Shown here: piece by piece, positions 1 to 8,200 of the stretch
Numbering within the stretch: position 1 is the first letter of the stretch
Layout: every line of letters starts with the position of its first letter
Assembly (NCBI GenBank): GCA_018057635.1
Contig: JAGPDJ010000024.1
Location: 1 to 14,799, forward strand
Reading direction: 5' to 3'
Length of the DNA stretch: 14,799 nucleotides
Source of the DNA: Ferruginibacter sp.
Lineage (GTDB): Bacteria; Bacteroidota; Bacteroidia; Chitinophagales; Chitinophagaceae
Made by a program: the position numbers and the translations under genes
The notes under the pieces: model-generated
Told to the model about the DNA's origin: nothing
The model's database searches: none
What the model saw: the letters and a program-made list of their open reading frames with translations, nothing else

Positions 1-254
1 CTGTCTTCTGTTACCGGGTTGGTAGCCTGTTCAGCCTGTTGATTGATCAGTAATGCTGCATATTGATAAAAATTCCTGGACTGCCCCAGCAAGTCGAGTG
101 AAATATTGGTGATGGCAATATCCTGTTCCAGTATTGGTCCGTGTGCACACCATTCGCTGATGCGCTGTGCCATGATCAGGGTTGTATCTGCCAGGTGAAG
201 GGTGTAGTTTATTAGATGATTGGTTGATTGGTTGATTGGTTGAATAGTATTCAT
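1..254 (-). CDS. paaC: Phenylacetyl-CoA epoxidase subunit PaaC, 5' part only
   Basis: PaaC is the catalytically inactive structural partner of PaaA in the 1,2-phenylacetyl-CoA epoxidase, a cytoplasmic diiron multicomponent oxygenase of aerobic phenylacetate breakdown. Only the first 84 codons are in the window; the gene runs off the left edge. The reading frame shows the family's N-terminal signature: LHLADTTLIMAQRISEWCAHG followed by PILEQDIAITNISLDLLGQS, as the first ferritin-like helices of PaaC are known to look. The start ATG at 254-252 is the first in frame; the next in-frame ATG falls inside the conserved helix (LIMAQR), so it would cut into the domain. Residues 5-12 are encoded by three copies of an 8-base repeat, which is odd for a housekeeping enzyme. 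It follows paaB after an 81-base gap and is probably co-transcribed with paaA and paaB. Confidence 0.93.
   Translation of the reverse strand, partial: MNTIQPINQSTNHLINYTLHLADTTLIMAQRISEWCAHGPILEQDIAITNISLDLLGQSRNFYQYAALLINQQAEQATNPVTED
217..243 (-). repeat. Tandem octanucleotide repeat inside the start of paaC
   Basis: Three perfect copies of ATTGGTTG (plus strand) fill 219-242, and period-8 identity extends to 217-243. On the coding strand this is CAACCAAT three times, covering codons 5-12 of paaC. Because 8 is not a multiple of 3, gain or loss of one copy would shift the paaC frame right after the start codon. Confidence 0.9.
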
Positions 255-291
255 GCTAAGCGCTTTTGAATTTGCTGATTGCTTTTTAAAT

Positions 292-330
292 ATGCAGGTT
301 GATTTAACTAGTAAACTAATAAACCTGCAT
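292..330 (-). other. Inverted repeat (intercistronic hairpin) between paaB and paaC
   Basis: ATGCAGGTT at 292-300 and AACCTGCAT at 322-330 are exact reverse complements separated by 21 bases. The loop can add a small inner TTTA/TAAA stem. In the minus-strand transcript it would sit between the paaB stop and the paaC start. No U-tract follows in the direction of transcription, so a processing, mRNA-stability or translational role is likelier than termination. Confidence 0.5.
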
Positions 331-335
331 TTCCA

Positions 336-707
336 TTACATATGTTTCACTTCATCAGGCAAATCATAAAAAGACGGGTGCCTGTAAATTTTATCTGCTG
401 CCGGTTCATATAAACTTTCAGCATCACCCGGATCGGATGCATGAATATTTTTACTTTCCACTACCCAGATGCTGACACCTTCCTGGCGCCTGGTGTAAAC
501 GTCGCGTGCATTTTCAATGGCCATGGCTGCATCGGCTGCGTGCAGACTACCGGCATGTTTATGGTCAAGCCCGCGGCTGCTGCGGATGAATATTTCCCAA
601 AGCGGCCATGCTTTTTCGGTAGGTTTCTTTTCAGTTGAAGCTGCAGAACCGCCTGCATTTTCTTCGGGGATATCTCCGTAGTGGAATTTTTTGATTTGGA
701 TGTTCAT
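336..707 (-). CDS. paaB: Phenylacetyl-CoA epoxidase subunit PaaB
   Basis: PaaB is the small subunit of the phenylacetyl-CoA epoxidase and is thought to bridge PaaAC heterodimers and the reductase. The 123-residue product carries the family core from about residue 34: WPLWEIFIRSSRGLDHKHAG, then SLHAADAAMAIENARDVYTR, then a beta-strand/acidic segment (WVVESKNIHASDPG) and the YRHPSFYDLPDEVKHM tail. The core is about 90 residues, close to the usual PaaB length (about 95 in E. coli). The first 33 residues, rich in Gly, Ala, Glu and Lys, are an extension that looks disordered. There is no later ATG before the conserved tryptophan, so the start at 707 is kept. It lies 71 bases downstream of paaA, with the CACGAATT repeats in the gap. 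Confidence 0.95.
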   Translation of the reverse strand: MNIQIKKFHYGDIPEENAGGSAASTEKKPTEKAWPLWEIFIRSSRGLDHKHAGSLHAADAAMAIENARDVYTRRQEGVSIWVVESKNIHASDPGDAESLYEPAADKIYRHPSFYDLPDEVKHM

Positions 708-727
708 TGTTATTTATTTTTTATAAA

Positions 728-780
728 CACGAATTTTATGCACGAATTACACGAATTGTTTAACACGGATTACACGAATT
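728..780. repeat. Cluster of five CACGAATT repeats between paaA and paaB
   Basis: CACGAATT occurs at 728-735, 741-748, 750-757 and 773-780, with one variant CACGGATT at 764-771. The last four form two 17-base doublets 23 bases apart: CACGAATTACACGAATT at 741-757 and CACGGATTACACGAATT at 764-780. The final copy overlaps the paaA stop codon (779-781). The array fills nearly the whole paaA-paaB gap. From memory, similar acacgaatt strings occur between genes of other Bacteroidota; this could not be checked here. Confidence 0.8.
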
Positions 781-1726
781 AGGCTGCTTCCTGTTTTAAG
801 CGGTTTGCTTTTTTTGCTGCATAAGCAATGGCGGCTTCTCTTACCCATGCACCTTCGTCATGGGCTTTGTTACGTGCCGTTAATCGTTGTTTATTGCATG
901 GGCCATTTCCTTTAACTACACGCCAGAATTCATCCCAGTTTATTTCGCCAAAATCATAATGCTGCCTTTCCTCGTTCCATTTCAGATCGGGGTCGGGCAA
1001 TACCATACCAAGTAATTTTATCTGTGTTGCGATCATATCTACAAATTGTTGCCTCAATTCATCATTGGTCTTTCTTTTAATTTTCCATTTCATGCTTTGA
1101 TCGCTGTTTGTACTCTCGCTGTCTTTTGGTCCAAACATCATCAGGCTTGGCCACCACCAGCGGTTTATGGCATCCTGGCACATGGCTTTTTGTTCGGAAT
1201 TGCCTTTGCTCAAAACCAGCAAAGCTTCAAAACCCTGGCGCTGGTGAAAGCTTTCCTCCTTACAGATACGTACCATAGCGCGGGCATATGGCCCGTAAGA
1301 AGTACGGCACAACATAACCTGGTTTAAAATGGCTGCACCATCTACCAGCCATCCAACGGCTCCCATATCTGCCCAGGTTAATGTAGGATAATTAAAAATG
1401 GAGGAATATTTTGCCTTGCCACTAAGCAGGTCATCTATCATTTGTTCGCGGCTTGTGCCCAAAGTTTCAGCTGCAGAATACAGGTACAGGCCATGCCCGC
1501 CCTCATCCTGTACTTTTGCTATCAGTATGGCTTTACGCTTTAAAGAAGGAGCACGGGAGATCCAATTCCCCTCAGGAAGCATACCAACTACTTCGCTGTG
1601 TGCATGCTGACTGATCTGCCTTACATTTGTTTTACGGTAAGCATCCGGCATCCAGTCTTTTGGTTCAATTTTTATTTCTTTATCAATTTTATCCTGGAAG
1701 ATCTTTTCAAGGTCCTGTACATTCAT
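779..1726 (-). CDS. paaA: Phenylacetyl-CoA epoxidase catalytic subunit PaaA
   Basis: PaaA carries the carboxylate-bridged diiron centre that converts phenylacetyl-CoA to the ring 1,2-epoxide using O2 and electrons from PaaE. The 315-residue length matches the family (309 in E. coli). The first ExxH pair is visible as QDEGGHG (E75, H78) and the second as KEESFH (E158, H161). E45 in HSEVVGM and D129 in WLVDGA stand where the remaining iron ligands are expected. Other family hallmarks are the early [20 protein letters not shown] stretch and the [12 protein letters not shown] and [14 protein letters not shown] segments. The start at 1726 gives a normal N-terminus. It is the first gene of the paaABC operon, 33 bases downstream of an operator-like palindrome, so it probably has its own regulated promoter. 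Chance of misassignment is very small. Confidence 0.97.
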   Translation of the reverse strand: MNVQDLEKIFQDKIDKEIKIEPKDWMPDAYRKTNVRQISQHAHSEVVGMLPEGNWISRAPSLKRKAILIAKVQDEGGHGLYLYSAAETLGTSREQMIDDLLSGKAKYSSIFNYPTLTWADMGAVGWLVDGAAILNQVMLCRTSYGPYARAMVRICKEESFHQRQGFEALLVLSKGNSEQKAMCQDAINRWWWPSLMMFGPKDSESTNSDQSMKWKIKRKTNDELRQQFVDMIATQIKLLGMVLPDPDLKWNEERQHYDFGEINWDEFWRVVKGNGPCNKQRLTARNKAHDEGAWVREAAIAYAAKKANRLKQEAA

Positions 1727-1755
1727 AGCTGTATATTATTTTGTAAAAATAATAA

Positions 1756-1787
1756 AAAAACTAACAAGTGTTAGTTAAAATAACAAT
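1756..1787 (-). promoter_or_regulatory. Predicted paaA promoter (Bacteroidota type)
   Basis: On the minus strand, ATTG (plus 1784-1787) is followed after exactly 20 bases by TAGTTTTT (plus 1756-1763), a 7/8 match to the Bacteroidota -7 element TAnnTTTG at its usual spacing from the -33 TTG. Transcription would begin near 1750, leaving a leader of about 25 bases before the paaA start. The same pair of elements at the same spacing occurs upstream of the kinase operon. Confidence 0.55.
1759..1776. promoter_or_regulatory. Palindromic operator in the paaA promoter, TetR type
   Basis: AACTAACAAGTGTTAGTT is a perfect inverted repeat of two 8-base arms around a 2-base centre. It lies in the spacer of the predicted paaA promoter and overlaps its -7 element, the position expected for a repressor site. 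Phenylacetate operons in many bacteria are controlled by TetR-family repressors (PaaR-type) that respond to phenylacetyl-CoA. No regulator gene is in this window, so the binding protein is inferred. Confidence 0.65.
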
Positions 1788-1814
1788 CAGTAGCAATAGT
1801 GGTTGAGCCGGAGT

Positions 1815-2495
1815 TTAAACCCAGTTGTTTTTGTGGGCCAGGCTGATGATTTGAGCCTTGCTGTTTACATGTAATTTTTGATAGATATTGGCAATGTGCT
1901 TGCGGATGGTTAAAACACTGATGTCAAGTTTGGCAGCAATGCGTTTTGCATCAAGGCCATTGATGGTAAAAAGTAAAATTTCTTTTTCGCGTTCGGTAAC
2001 AAGTACATCCAGTAAATGCGGTTCGGCTGTTTTGGTTTCAGATTGCAGTTGAGATTTGCTTAACATATCCAGTGCTTTACGGGCAATAGCAGCGCTCATG
2101 GGCGCACCTCCATTTTCAAAAACATTTGTAATGGCATTGTGAAGGGCAATGGCACTTTCATCTTTAAGCAAATAACCGCTTGCTCCGGCTTTGATGGCTT
2201 CAAAAATTTTATCATCATCATCAAAAACGGTTAACACAATGAAATAAATTTCGGGATACATTGCCCGTGCGATATTAATGGTTTGAACGCCATCGAGTTC
2301 GGGCATTTCAAGATCCATGAATACAACCTGCGGCATTTTTTCATAGGGTAATCCTTTTAATTGTTCCAGGCAATCATTCCCGTTTACTGCGATGAAGCAA
2401 AAATCAAGGTCTTCAAACTGTTTTATTTTATCGGCAATACTTGCCCTGTTAACTGCTTTGTCGTCCACCAATCCTATCCGCATAGGTTTATTCAT
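1815..2495 (-). CDS. NarL/FixJ-type DNA-binding response regulator
   Basis: This is a 226-residue two-component response regulator. The receiver domain (about 5-125) has the acidic pocket D11/D12, phospho-acceptor D61 in VVFMDLEMPELDGV, the switch threonine T89 in VLTVF and the invariant lysine K111 in GYLLKDES. A linker of about 40 residues leads to a LuxR-type helix-turn-helix at about 164-226 (TEREKEILLFTINGLDAKRI, then ISVLTIRKHIANIYQKLHVN). The protein should therefore be phosphorylated by a partner kinase and then bind DNA as a dimer. The partner is almost certainly the histidine kinase ending 51 bases upstream on the same strand. An alternative start at codon 5 (MRIGLVDD) would also give a complete receiver domain. 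No terminator is visible between this gene and paaA. Targets are unknown; the shared AAATTGAGTATTT words upstream of the next genes are candidates. Confidence 0.93.
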   Translation of the reverse strand: MNKPMRIGLVDDKAVNRASIADKIKQFEDLDFCFIAVNGNDCLEQLKGLPYEKMPQVVFMDLEMPELDGVQTINIARAMYPEIYFIVLTVFDDDDKIFEAIKAGASGYLLKDESAIALHNAITNVFENGGAPMSAAIARKALDMLSKSQLQSETKTAEPHLLDVLVTEREKEILLFTINGLDAKRIAAKLDISVLTIRKHIANIYQKLHVNSKAQIISLAHKNNWV

Positions 2496-2546
2496 ATCAC
2501 GTGCTTAAGTTACAAATAGAAATTATTTTTTGTGTTATTTCAATAC

Positions 2547-4511
2547 TTAATTTGTAGTAGAAAGATTCAGGTTAATAGTTGTTCCCGAACCTGCCTTACT
2601 GTCTATATTCAAATGTAAGCCAGATTCAGCAGCCCGTTGCTTCATGTTTATCAAACCATTTCCCTGCATTTTTTTTTCGGCAGCATTTATTCCTTTCCCA
2701 TCATCTGAAATTTTAATGAGCAGCATTTTCCTGCTTTCTATAACGACTGTTATTTGCCTGGCATCACTGTGTTTTAGTGCATTGTGGATAGCTTCCTGTA
2801 CAATTCTAAAAATATTCAATGCGGTATTGGAGCTGATGCGGATGTCGGTTTCTATCATTTCCTGCAGGTTGATGATAACACTGTTGTAAGATGGCTGTAA
2901 TTTGTTTATATGATTTTTAATGCGGTCGCTGATACCGGTAATCGTTATGTTTTCTTTGTTTAATACCCAGATGGTATCGCGGAGTGAATTGATAATTTCA
3001 AGAGAATGCTGCTGCAGGTTATGCAAAGCGGCACTGTTTTTTTCGGAACCGCTTTCCGTTATTTTATCAACATCGGCCCTGATTGCCGAAGCATATGCAC
3101 CAATATTATCATGCAAATCGGCGGCTATGCGTTTACGTTCCTGTTCTTCTGCGTCAATGACAGACTGGGCAGCAATTCTTTTTTCTTCCTGCAGGGCAAA
3201 CAGCATCTTAATATTTTGCTTGCGCCGGTAATTGTTAAATAAGAGCCATAATACCAGCAACGTAAAAAAGGCAAGTATCAGTGAGCCATAAAATAAATAA
3301 TTCTTCTTGGTGATATCAAGCTTTTGCCTGATGATGGTGCTTTCTTTTTTTTGTAACTCATATTTAGCCTGTAATTCGGCCAGGGCATTGGCAGAATTTG
3401 CTTCATATAATGCATCTTTGGCAGCAATGATTTTTTCCAGCGTGGCGGAATAATTCATTGCATCATCTTTTAACTTATAACACCTGGCCAATGTTGTGTA
3501 ATATGATATTCTCAACACATCTGCTTCGCTGCCTGATGCAGTTGCTGATCGGTCAGCAGAATCACTTTGCGCAAGGGCGGAAGTAAGTTCGTTAATGGCT
3601 TTGTCAATCTTTCCCCAATTCATATAAATAGCAGATAATGCTACCTGTTCATTGGAGAGCGGCAGAATGCCTTCTGTTTTTTGCCGGATAGCAATACAGT
3701 CCAACATAGTTTTTTCTGCCAGTTCGTAATTTTTCTGGGTTTTAAATATGCCTGCTTTTACCCTAAGTGCATTGGCTAAGTAAAAAAGGTTTCCGCTTTT
3801 TTCGCAAAGGGGGATGGCTTTGTTGATAAAATAAATGGCAGAATCTGTTTTTCCTGTCCAGCGGTATGTTTCTGCCAGGTTAATATTAAGCACAGTAGCC
3901 GGGGAATAAAAAGAAGGCAAATCTGAACAAAAAGACAAGCCTTTAAAGTACCAGGAAAAGGCTTCGGGAATATGGTTGAGGTTATAATTTATTACACCAA
4001 GTGTACTCATGTTTTTTGCCAGAACAGGTTTATCCCTGTATTGCTCTGCCAGGTTTATTATTTTATACAGCGCTGCAACAGCATTTTCATAATTTGATTT
4101 TTCACCATAACAATCTACCTGTAAGGCGCTCAATGTAAAATAAATTTCCCTTGATGCCTCGTCTTTAACATCAAAGAGCGGAAGACTGCTGTTCACGATG
4201 GCTTCTGCACTGTCTGTTTTACCCAGGCGCAGGTATGCATTTATTAATATAACAGCAGCATGGCCATTGCTTATTTTATTGTTTGCGAATTTGGCTAACT
4301 TTTTTGCAGTTAAAGCATATTGATAAAGAGAATCTTTATGAATGCTCTGGTGATATCTGCAAAGTGCAAACAAAGATTTCAAGCGTGTATCTGTTGTTGA
4401 GGCATTTGCATATACCTGTTTTAAGCTGTCAATAACAGGGGTTTGTGCTTTGATACCAGTTACCGGTAAAAACAGAAAAATAAATATCCATTTGTATAAA
4501 GACTGCTGCAT
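2547..4511 (-). CDS. TPR-containing membrane sensor histidine kinase (HisKA_3/HATPase_c)
   Basis: The 654-residue protein begins with a signal peptide (MQQSLYKWIFIFLFLPVTGIKAQ). An alpha-helical region of TPR-like repeats spans about 25-370, followed by a coiled-coil stretch to about 400, a single membrane helix at about 405-425, and a cytoplasmic kinase core. The dimerisation/phospho-acceptor helix reads AEEQERKRIAADLHDNIG with H467, typical of the HisKA_3 (NarX/DesK) class that partners LuxR-type regulators. The ATPase domain shows the N box (VQEAIHNALKHSDA, N577), DDGKG (603-607) and GNGL (617-620). The periplasmic TPR region probably senses a protein or peptide partner; its signal is unknown. 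The gene precedes the response regulator on the same strand. A weak -7-like element (TACATTTA, plus 4531-4538) lies just upstream, without a clear -33. Confidence 0.94.
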   Translation of the reverse strand: MQQSLYKWIFIFLFLPVTGIKAQTPVIDSLKQVYANASTTDTRLKSLFALCRYHQSIHKDSLYQYALTAKKLAKFANNKISNGHAAVILINAYLRLGKTDSAEAIVNSSLPLFDVKDEASREIYFTLSALQVDCYGEKSNYENAVAALYKIINLAEQYRDKPVLAKNMSTLGVINYNLNHIPEAFSWYFKGLSFCSDLPSFYSPATVLNINLAETYRWTGKTDSAIYFINKAIPLCEKSGNLFYLANALRVKAGIFKTQKNYELAEKTMLDCIAIRQKTEGILPLSNEQVALSAIYMNWGKIDKAINELTSALAQSDSADRSATASGSEADVLRISYYTTLARCYKLKDDAMNYSATLEKIIAAKDALYEANSANALAELQAKYELQKKESTIIRQKLDITKKNYLFYGSLILAFFTLLVLWLLFNNYRRKQNIKMLFALQEEKRIAAQSVIDAEEQERKRIAADLHDNIGAYASAIRADVDKITESGSEKNSAALHNLQQHSLEIINSLRDTIWVLNKENITITGISDRIKNHINKLQPSYNSVIINLQEMIETDIRISSNTALNIFRIVQEAIHNALKHSDARQITVVIESRKMLLIKISDDGKGINAAEKKMQGNGLINMKQRAAESGLHLNIDSKAGSGTTINLNLSTTN

Positions 4512-4671
4512 ACCTGTTAAAATGAATGACTAAATGTAGTTAATAATTAATTTGTCAGAACATACATAAAGCATGTTGTAATCCTGTTATTCTTAATTTA
4601 TATGGACTATTACTATATAAAATGATGCAGCAACTTATATAAATCTGCCGGATATATTACCATACTACTAC

Positions 4672-4684
4672 AAATTGAGTATTT
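4672..4684 (+). promoter_or_regulatory. Shared 13-base word upstream of the lipoprotein gene (copy 1)
   Basis: AAATTGAGTATTT lies in the 233-base divergent gap between the histidine kinase gene and the lipoprotein gene, 60 bases before the lipoprotein start. The identical word occurs upstream of the next gene at 5162-5174. Its position makes it a candidate activator site for the neighbouring response regulator. It is not at promoter spacing from any -7-like element that I can see. Confidence 0.4.
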
Positions 4685-4693
4685 CCCTGATGG

Positions 4694-4714
4694 TTTTTAC
4701 GGAGCATTTTTACG
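4694..4714 (+). repeat. Direct repeat TTTTTACG in the divergent intergenic gap
   Basis: TTTTTACG occurs at 4694-4701 and again at 4707-4714, 13 bases apart start to start, just downstream of the AAATTGAGTATTT word and 30 bases before the lipoprotein start. Paired direct repeats at about helical-turn spacing are a common arrangement for regulator dimers. No function is demonstrated by the sequence. Confidence 0.35.
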
Positions 4715-4744
4715 TCAGATTTTATAACCTTAAAAATATGTTTT

Positions 4745-5125
4745 ATGAAGTATGCAATTTTAATTTTTATTAGCTGTGCGATTTTTTCCTGTTCAAAAAA
4801 AGAAGATGATATTATAACCACCAGTACTGCCAGTGGTTACTGGATTGGCAGTACAAATACTTATGGTATTGGTACTGTTGTAAGGAGCAATGGCACTGTC
4901 CGGCAGTTATTCAATACCAGCAGCCTTACCTTAAATGACACATCCAGCAGCAATGTATTTAAAGAAGAAGGCACTTATATAATTGTCGCCGACAGCATCT
5001 TTATTAATTCTGCCACTGTGCAGCTGAAAGGAAAGATGAATACTGATTTTACCAGCATGCAGGGTGCATCAAGAATTTCAAGTGGCGGTTTAATTGTCAA
5101 TCAGACTTTTACCATGGTAAAGTAA
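4745..5125 (+). CDS. Small predicted lipoprotein
   Basis: The 126-residue product starts with a signal peptide ending in a lipobox (IFISCAIFSC), so C16 is the likely lipidated residue. It is followed by SKKEDD, a basic-acidic patch like the motifs that send lipoproteins to the outer surface in some Bacteroidota. The mature part is rich in Ser, Thr, Gly and Asn and appears all beta: GYWIGSTNTYGIGTVVRSNG, then EGTYIIVADSIFIN, then QLKGKMNTDFTSMQG. The layout (a strand pair with W/G, a 'SNGTVR' turn, 'ADSIFI', 'LKGKMN') resembles small lipocalin-like or calycin-like lipoproteins I have seen in Chitinophagaceae, but I cannot name a family. It is divergent from the histidine kinase and shares an upstream 13-base word with the next gene, which suggests joint regulation. 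No terminator is visible after it. Confidence 0.85.
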   Translation: MKYAILIFISCAIFSCSKKEDDIITTSTASGYWIGSTNTYGIGTVVRSNGTVRQLFNTSSLTLNDTSSSNVFKEEGTYIIVADSIFINSATVQLKGKMNTDFTSMQGASRISSGGLIVNQTFTMVK

Positions 5126-5161
5126 TATAATGCTTATTTGTTTGAAAGTTGTACCTGCTTA

Positions 5162-5174
5162 AAATTGAGTATTT
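5162..5174 (+). promoter_or_regulatory. Shared 13-base word upstream of the GloVer protein gene (copy 2)
   Basis: A second exact AAATTGAGTATTT, in the same orientation as copy 1, lies 91 bases before the start of the large secreted protein. Flanking bases differ between the two copies, so this is not simply a duplicated stretch. It is a candidate regulator site in the 140-base gap, where no clear TTG...TAnnTTTG promoter could be found. Confidence 0.4.
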
Positions 5175-5265
5175 GTTCTCCTTCATCAAAAATGAAATTT
5201 TACAGCATCATCCCGTATCCCTGTATTAACCAGAAACTATATTTTATTTTTTTAAAAAAAGGGAT

Positions 5266-8200
5266 ATGAAAAAATTTACATTTTTTGCTGCATTATCATT
5301 GCTGCTTACTGTAACGGCTAATGCACAGGGTGTTTCAAAATTATTCGGATTGGTAGGCGGTAATGTCCAGACTAATCAGTCATCCAACGGTTTCCTGTTC
5401 AGTACAGATAGTTCGGGTAACAACTTTCAGCTTCAGTATAATTTCCCGGTAACTACTTTTGGGGCAAACCCGCAAAATGTGGAAATGGCATCTTACAATG
5501 GGAAGCTTTATGGTACCACCAGTACCGGCGGCGTTAATAATTTCGGTACCATCTTTGAATATGACCCTGTCAGTAACGAGTATACGAAGAAATTTGATTT
5601 TGGTCCAACTGTTTCTGTAACAGGCGGTTCTCCCAAGGGATCGTTGTTGTTATACAACAATAAATTTTACGGGTTGGCAGCAGACTATGGTGTATCGGGC
5701 GGCGGGGTTATTTTTGAATGGGACCCCGGTGCAAATGTATATACAAAAAAATACGACCTGGTTGGTAGCGGTGGTTCCAATCCACAAAATTCGCTCCGCC
5801 TGATGAATGGCAAAATGTATGGCACTACTGCAAGTGGCGGTGCTTCAAATGTTGGTGTTGTATTTGAATGGGATCCGGCAACCAATGTTTATACCAAACT
5901 GGTAGATTTGAATGGCGCTGGTGCCGGGTCTTATGGCTGGACTTTTTATAACAACGTAACGCCTTATAACAATAAGCTGTATTGCATGACGCAACAGGGA
6001 GGTGTTAATAATTACGGCACATTGCTGATGGTAGACCCTACGCTTCCTTATGGAGCCAATACTACAATTATAAAGCAGTTTGATGGCGTAAGTGGCGGAG
6101 CTGCCAATAATAATGAAATGATTATTTATAACAACAAACTTTACGGTTGTTTAAATGCTGCTGGCGTAAATAGCCAGGGAACGCTTTTTGAATTGGATCC
6201 TGTTGGAAATATATTTACCAAGCTGGTTGATTTTAATTATTCAACAACAGGTGGTGGGCCATTGGGCAAACTTGTTTTGAATGGTACGAAATTCCTGGGC
6301 CTGTGCACAACAGGGGGTACAAATGGCACGGGTACCGTATTTGAATGGGATCCTTCTTTACCCTCAACGATTGTAAAAAAATATGATTTTCCAGTCAATA
6401 ATTATAACAATCCTATTAATCCCGGCAATGGCAGCTTTGTATTATTTAATTCTAAATTTTATGCAACAACATACAATGCCAGTTTTACAAACCAGGGCAC
6501 TTTGTTTGAATATGATTATACAGCCAATATGGTAACAAAGAAACTTACGTTTAATGCTGCTGAAAACGGAAGAATTCCTCATGGCAAACCTGTTTTACTA
6601 AATGGCAAAATATATGGCACCTGCTACCAGGGCCCCCAGGAAATTTTTGGAACACCGTATGGTTGTCTTTGGGAGTTTGATCCTTCAACGTCTATTTATT
6701 CCCGTAAATTTTTGTTTGATAATACCAATAGTGCAGCAAATGGGCGTGCACCTTTTTCATCTCCAATTGCCTATAATGGAAAGTTATACGGCACTACAAA
6801 TAATGGAGGAAATGCTGACAGAGGGGTATTGTATTCTTTTGATCCTGTTACCAATGTGTATTTAAAATATAGCCTGCGAGACATTAACGGTGATTTCCCA
6901 ATCGGTGAGCCAACGCTGTATAATAATAAACTGTATGGAATGACCAATGCCAACGGAACTGGGAACACCGGTATCATCTATTCTTTTGATCCTGCAACCA
7001 GCACGTTGGTTAAATTATTGGATATACAAGGTAGCGGAAGCCTGACACCCAGCGGAGGATTCACTGTTTATAACAATAAGCTGTATGGTACCACTTCGGG
7101 TGGTGGCGTTAACAATGCCGGCGGTATCATTGTGTATGATCCGGTATTGAATACGGCAACTACGCCTGCATCTTTTGTGGGAAGTGCTGGTGTTAATGCA
7201 GCTAATGCCCCAACCTTATTTAATAATAAATTTTACCTCACCACTTTAAGCGGAGGCGCAAATGGAAGAGGCGCCATTCTGCAGTTTGACCCTGCAACGA
7301 ATACGCTTACCAACCAGTATAGTTTTTCTACAGCTACAGGTGGTACAGGCTATGACCCTAAAGGAGCATTAACCGTTAGTGGCGATAAACTATACTGCAT
7401 TACCCAGGAGTCAAATAATATTGTAAAAGTGGTTCAGTTTGATCCTGTAGCAAATACCGTTTCAACCCAATCAACTTTTAATGTTAATAATCTTAATGTA
7501 CCGGTAACGCATAATGGCCTTACGGTGGTACCGGCTTTTATTGCCAATGGCATTCCAGGCAGTTGCGAAAACTATACAACCATCAATATCAATGCTTCCA
7601 ATAATAACCAATGGGTGCCCATCTTAAATGCAACAGGAGATGTAGTGGCAGAAATAAAAGCCAATGGAAACAACCTGGGAAATGTATCGGCCTCGGTTTA
7701 TATTAATAATGGTACGGTTCGGGAAGATGGGGCCAAACATTTGTACCTCGACAGAAACATCAGCATTGCCACGCAAAACCCGGTATCGGGAGCCAATGTT
7801 GATATCAGGTTGTATATAAAAACAACGGAGTATCTCGCATTAATAAATGCAAATAATTCCATCGGTGTTACTTCAGGAATCAACAGCATCAATGATGTTG
7901 CTATTTTTAAAAATGATCAGACATGCAATAACATGGTAACATTTAATGCCAGCAATATTGCCACAACAACATCAGTTTATGAGTATGGATATGTTTTGTC
8001 GGCAAGCATAAACTCTTTTTCATCTTTTTATTTTGCAAAAAGCAGTTTAATAACATTGCCTTTAAACCTTGTATCGTTTAAGGCAGCTAAAGATGGCAAT
8101 AAAGTTTTATTGAAATGGAATACGGAAAATGAAATAAATATGCTCCGGTTTGATGTAGAGAAAAGTGTTGATGGCATTAATTTTTACAGAATTGATGAAA

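Noticed and set aside
292..330. The paaB-paaC hairpin as an intrinsic terminator
   Set aside because: In the direction of transcription the stem is followed by AUUUAAAAAGC rather than a run of U, and paaC continues the operon.
2644..2889. Plus-strand frames opposite the histidine kinase (also 2920-3242)
   Set aside because: Overlap the conserved ATPase and HisKA_3 segments completely; hydrophobic antisense shadows with no independent evidence.
5182..5196. Inverted repeat TTCAT...ATGAA upstream of the GloVer gene
   Set aside because: Five AT-rich pairs; expected by chance in this composition.
5685..5885. Open frame of 66 codons on the minus strand inside the GloVer gene
   Set aside because: It is a shadow of the repeat coding sequence; the protein is low-complexity Pro/Thr/Ser with no family pattern. 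Similar minus-strand frames at 6771-6977 and 7698-7892 are rejected for the same reason.
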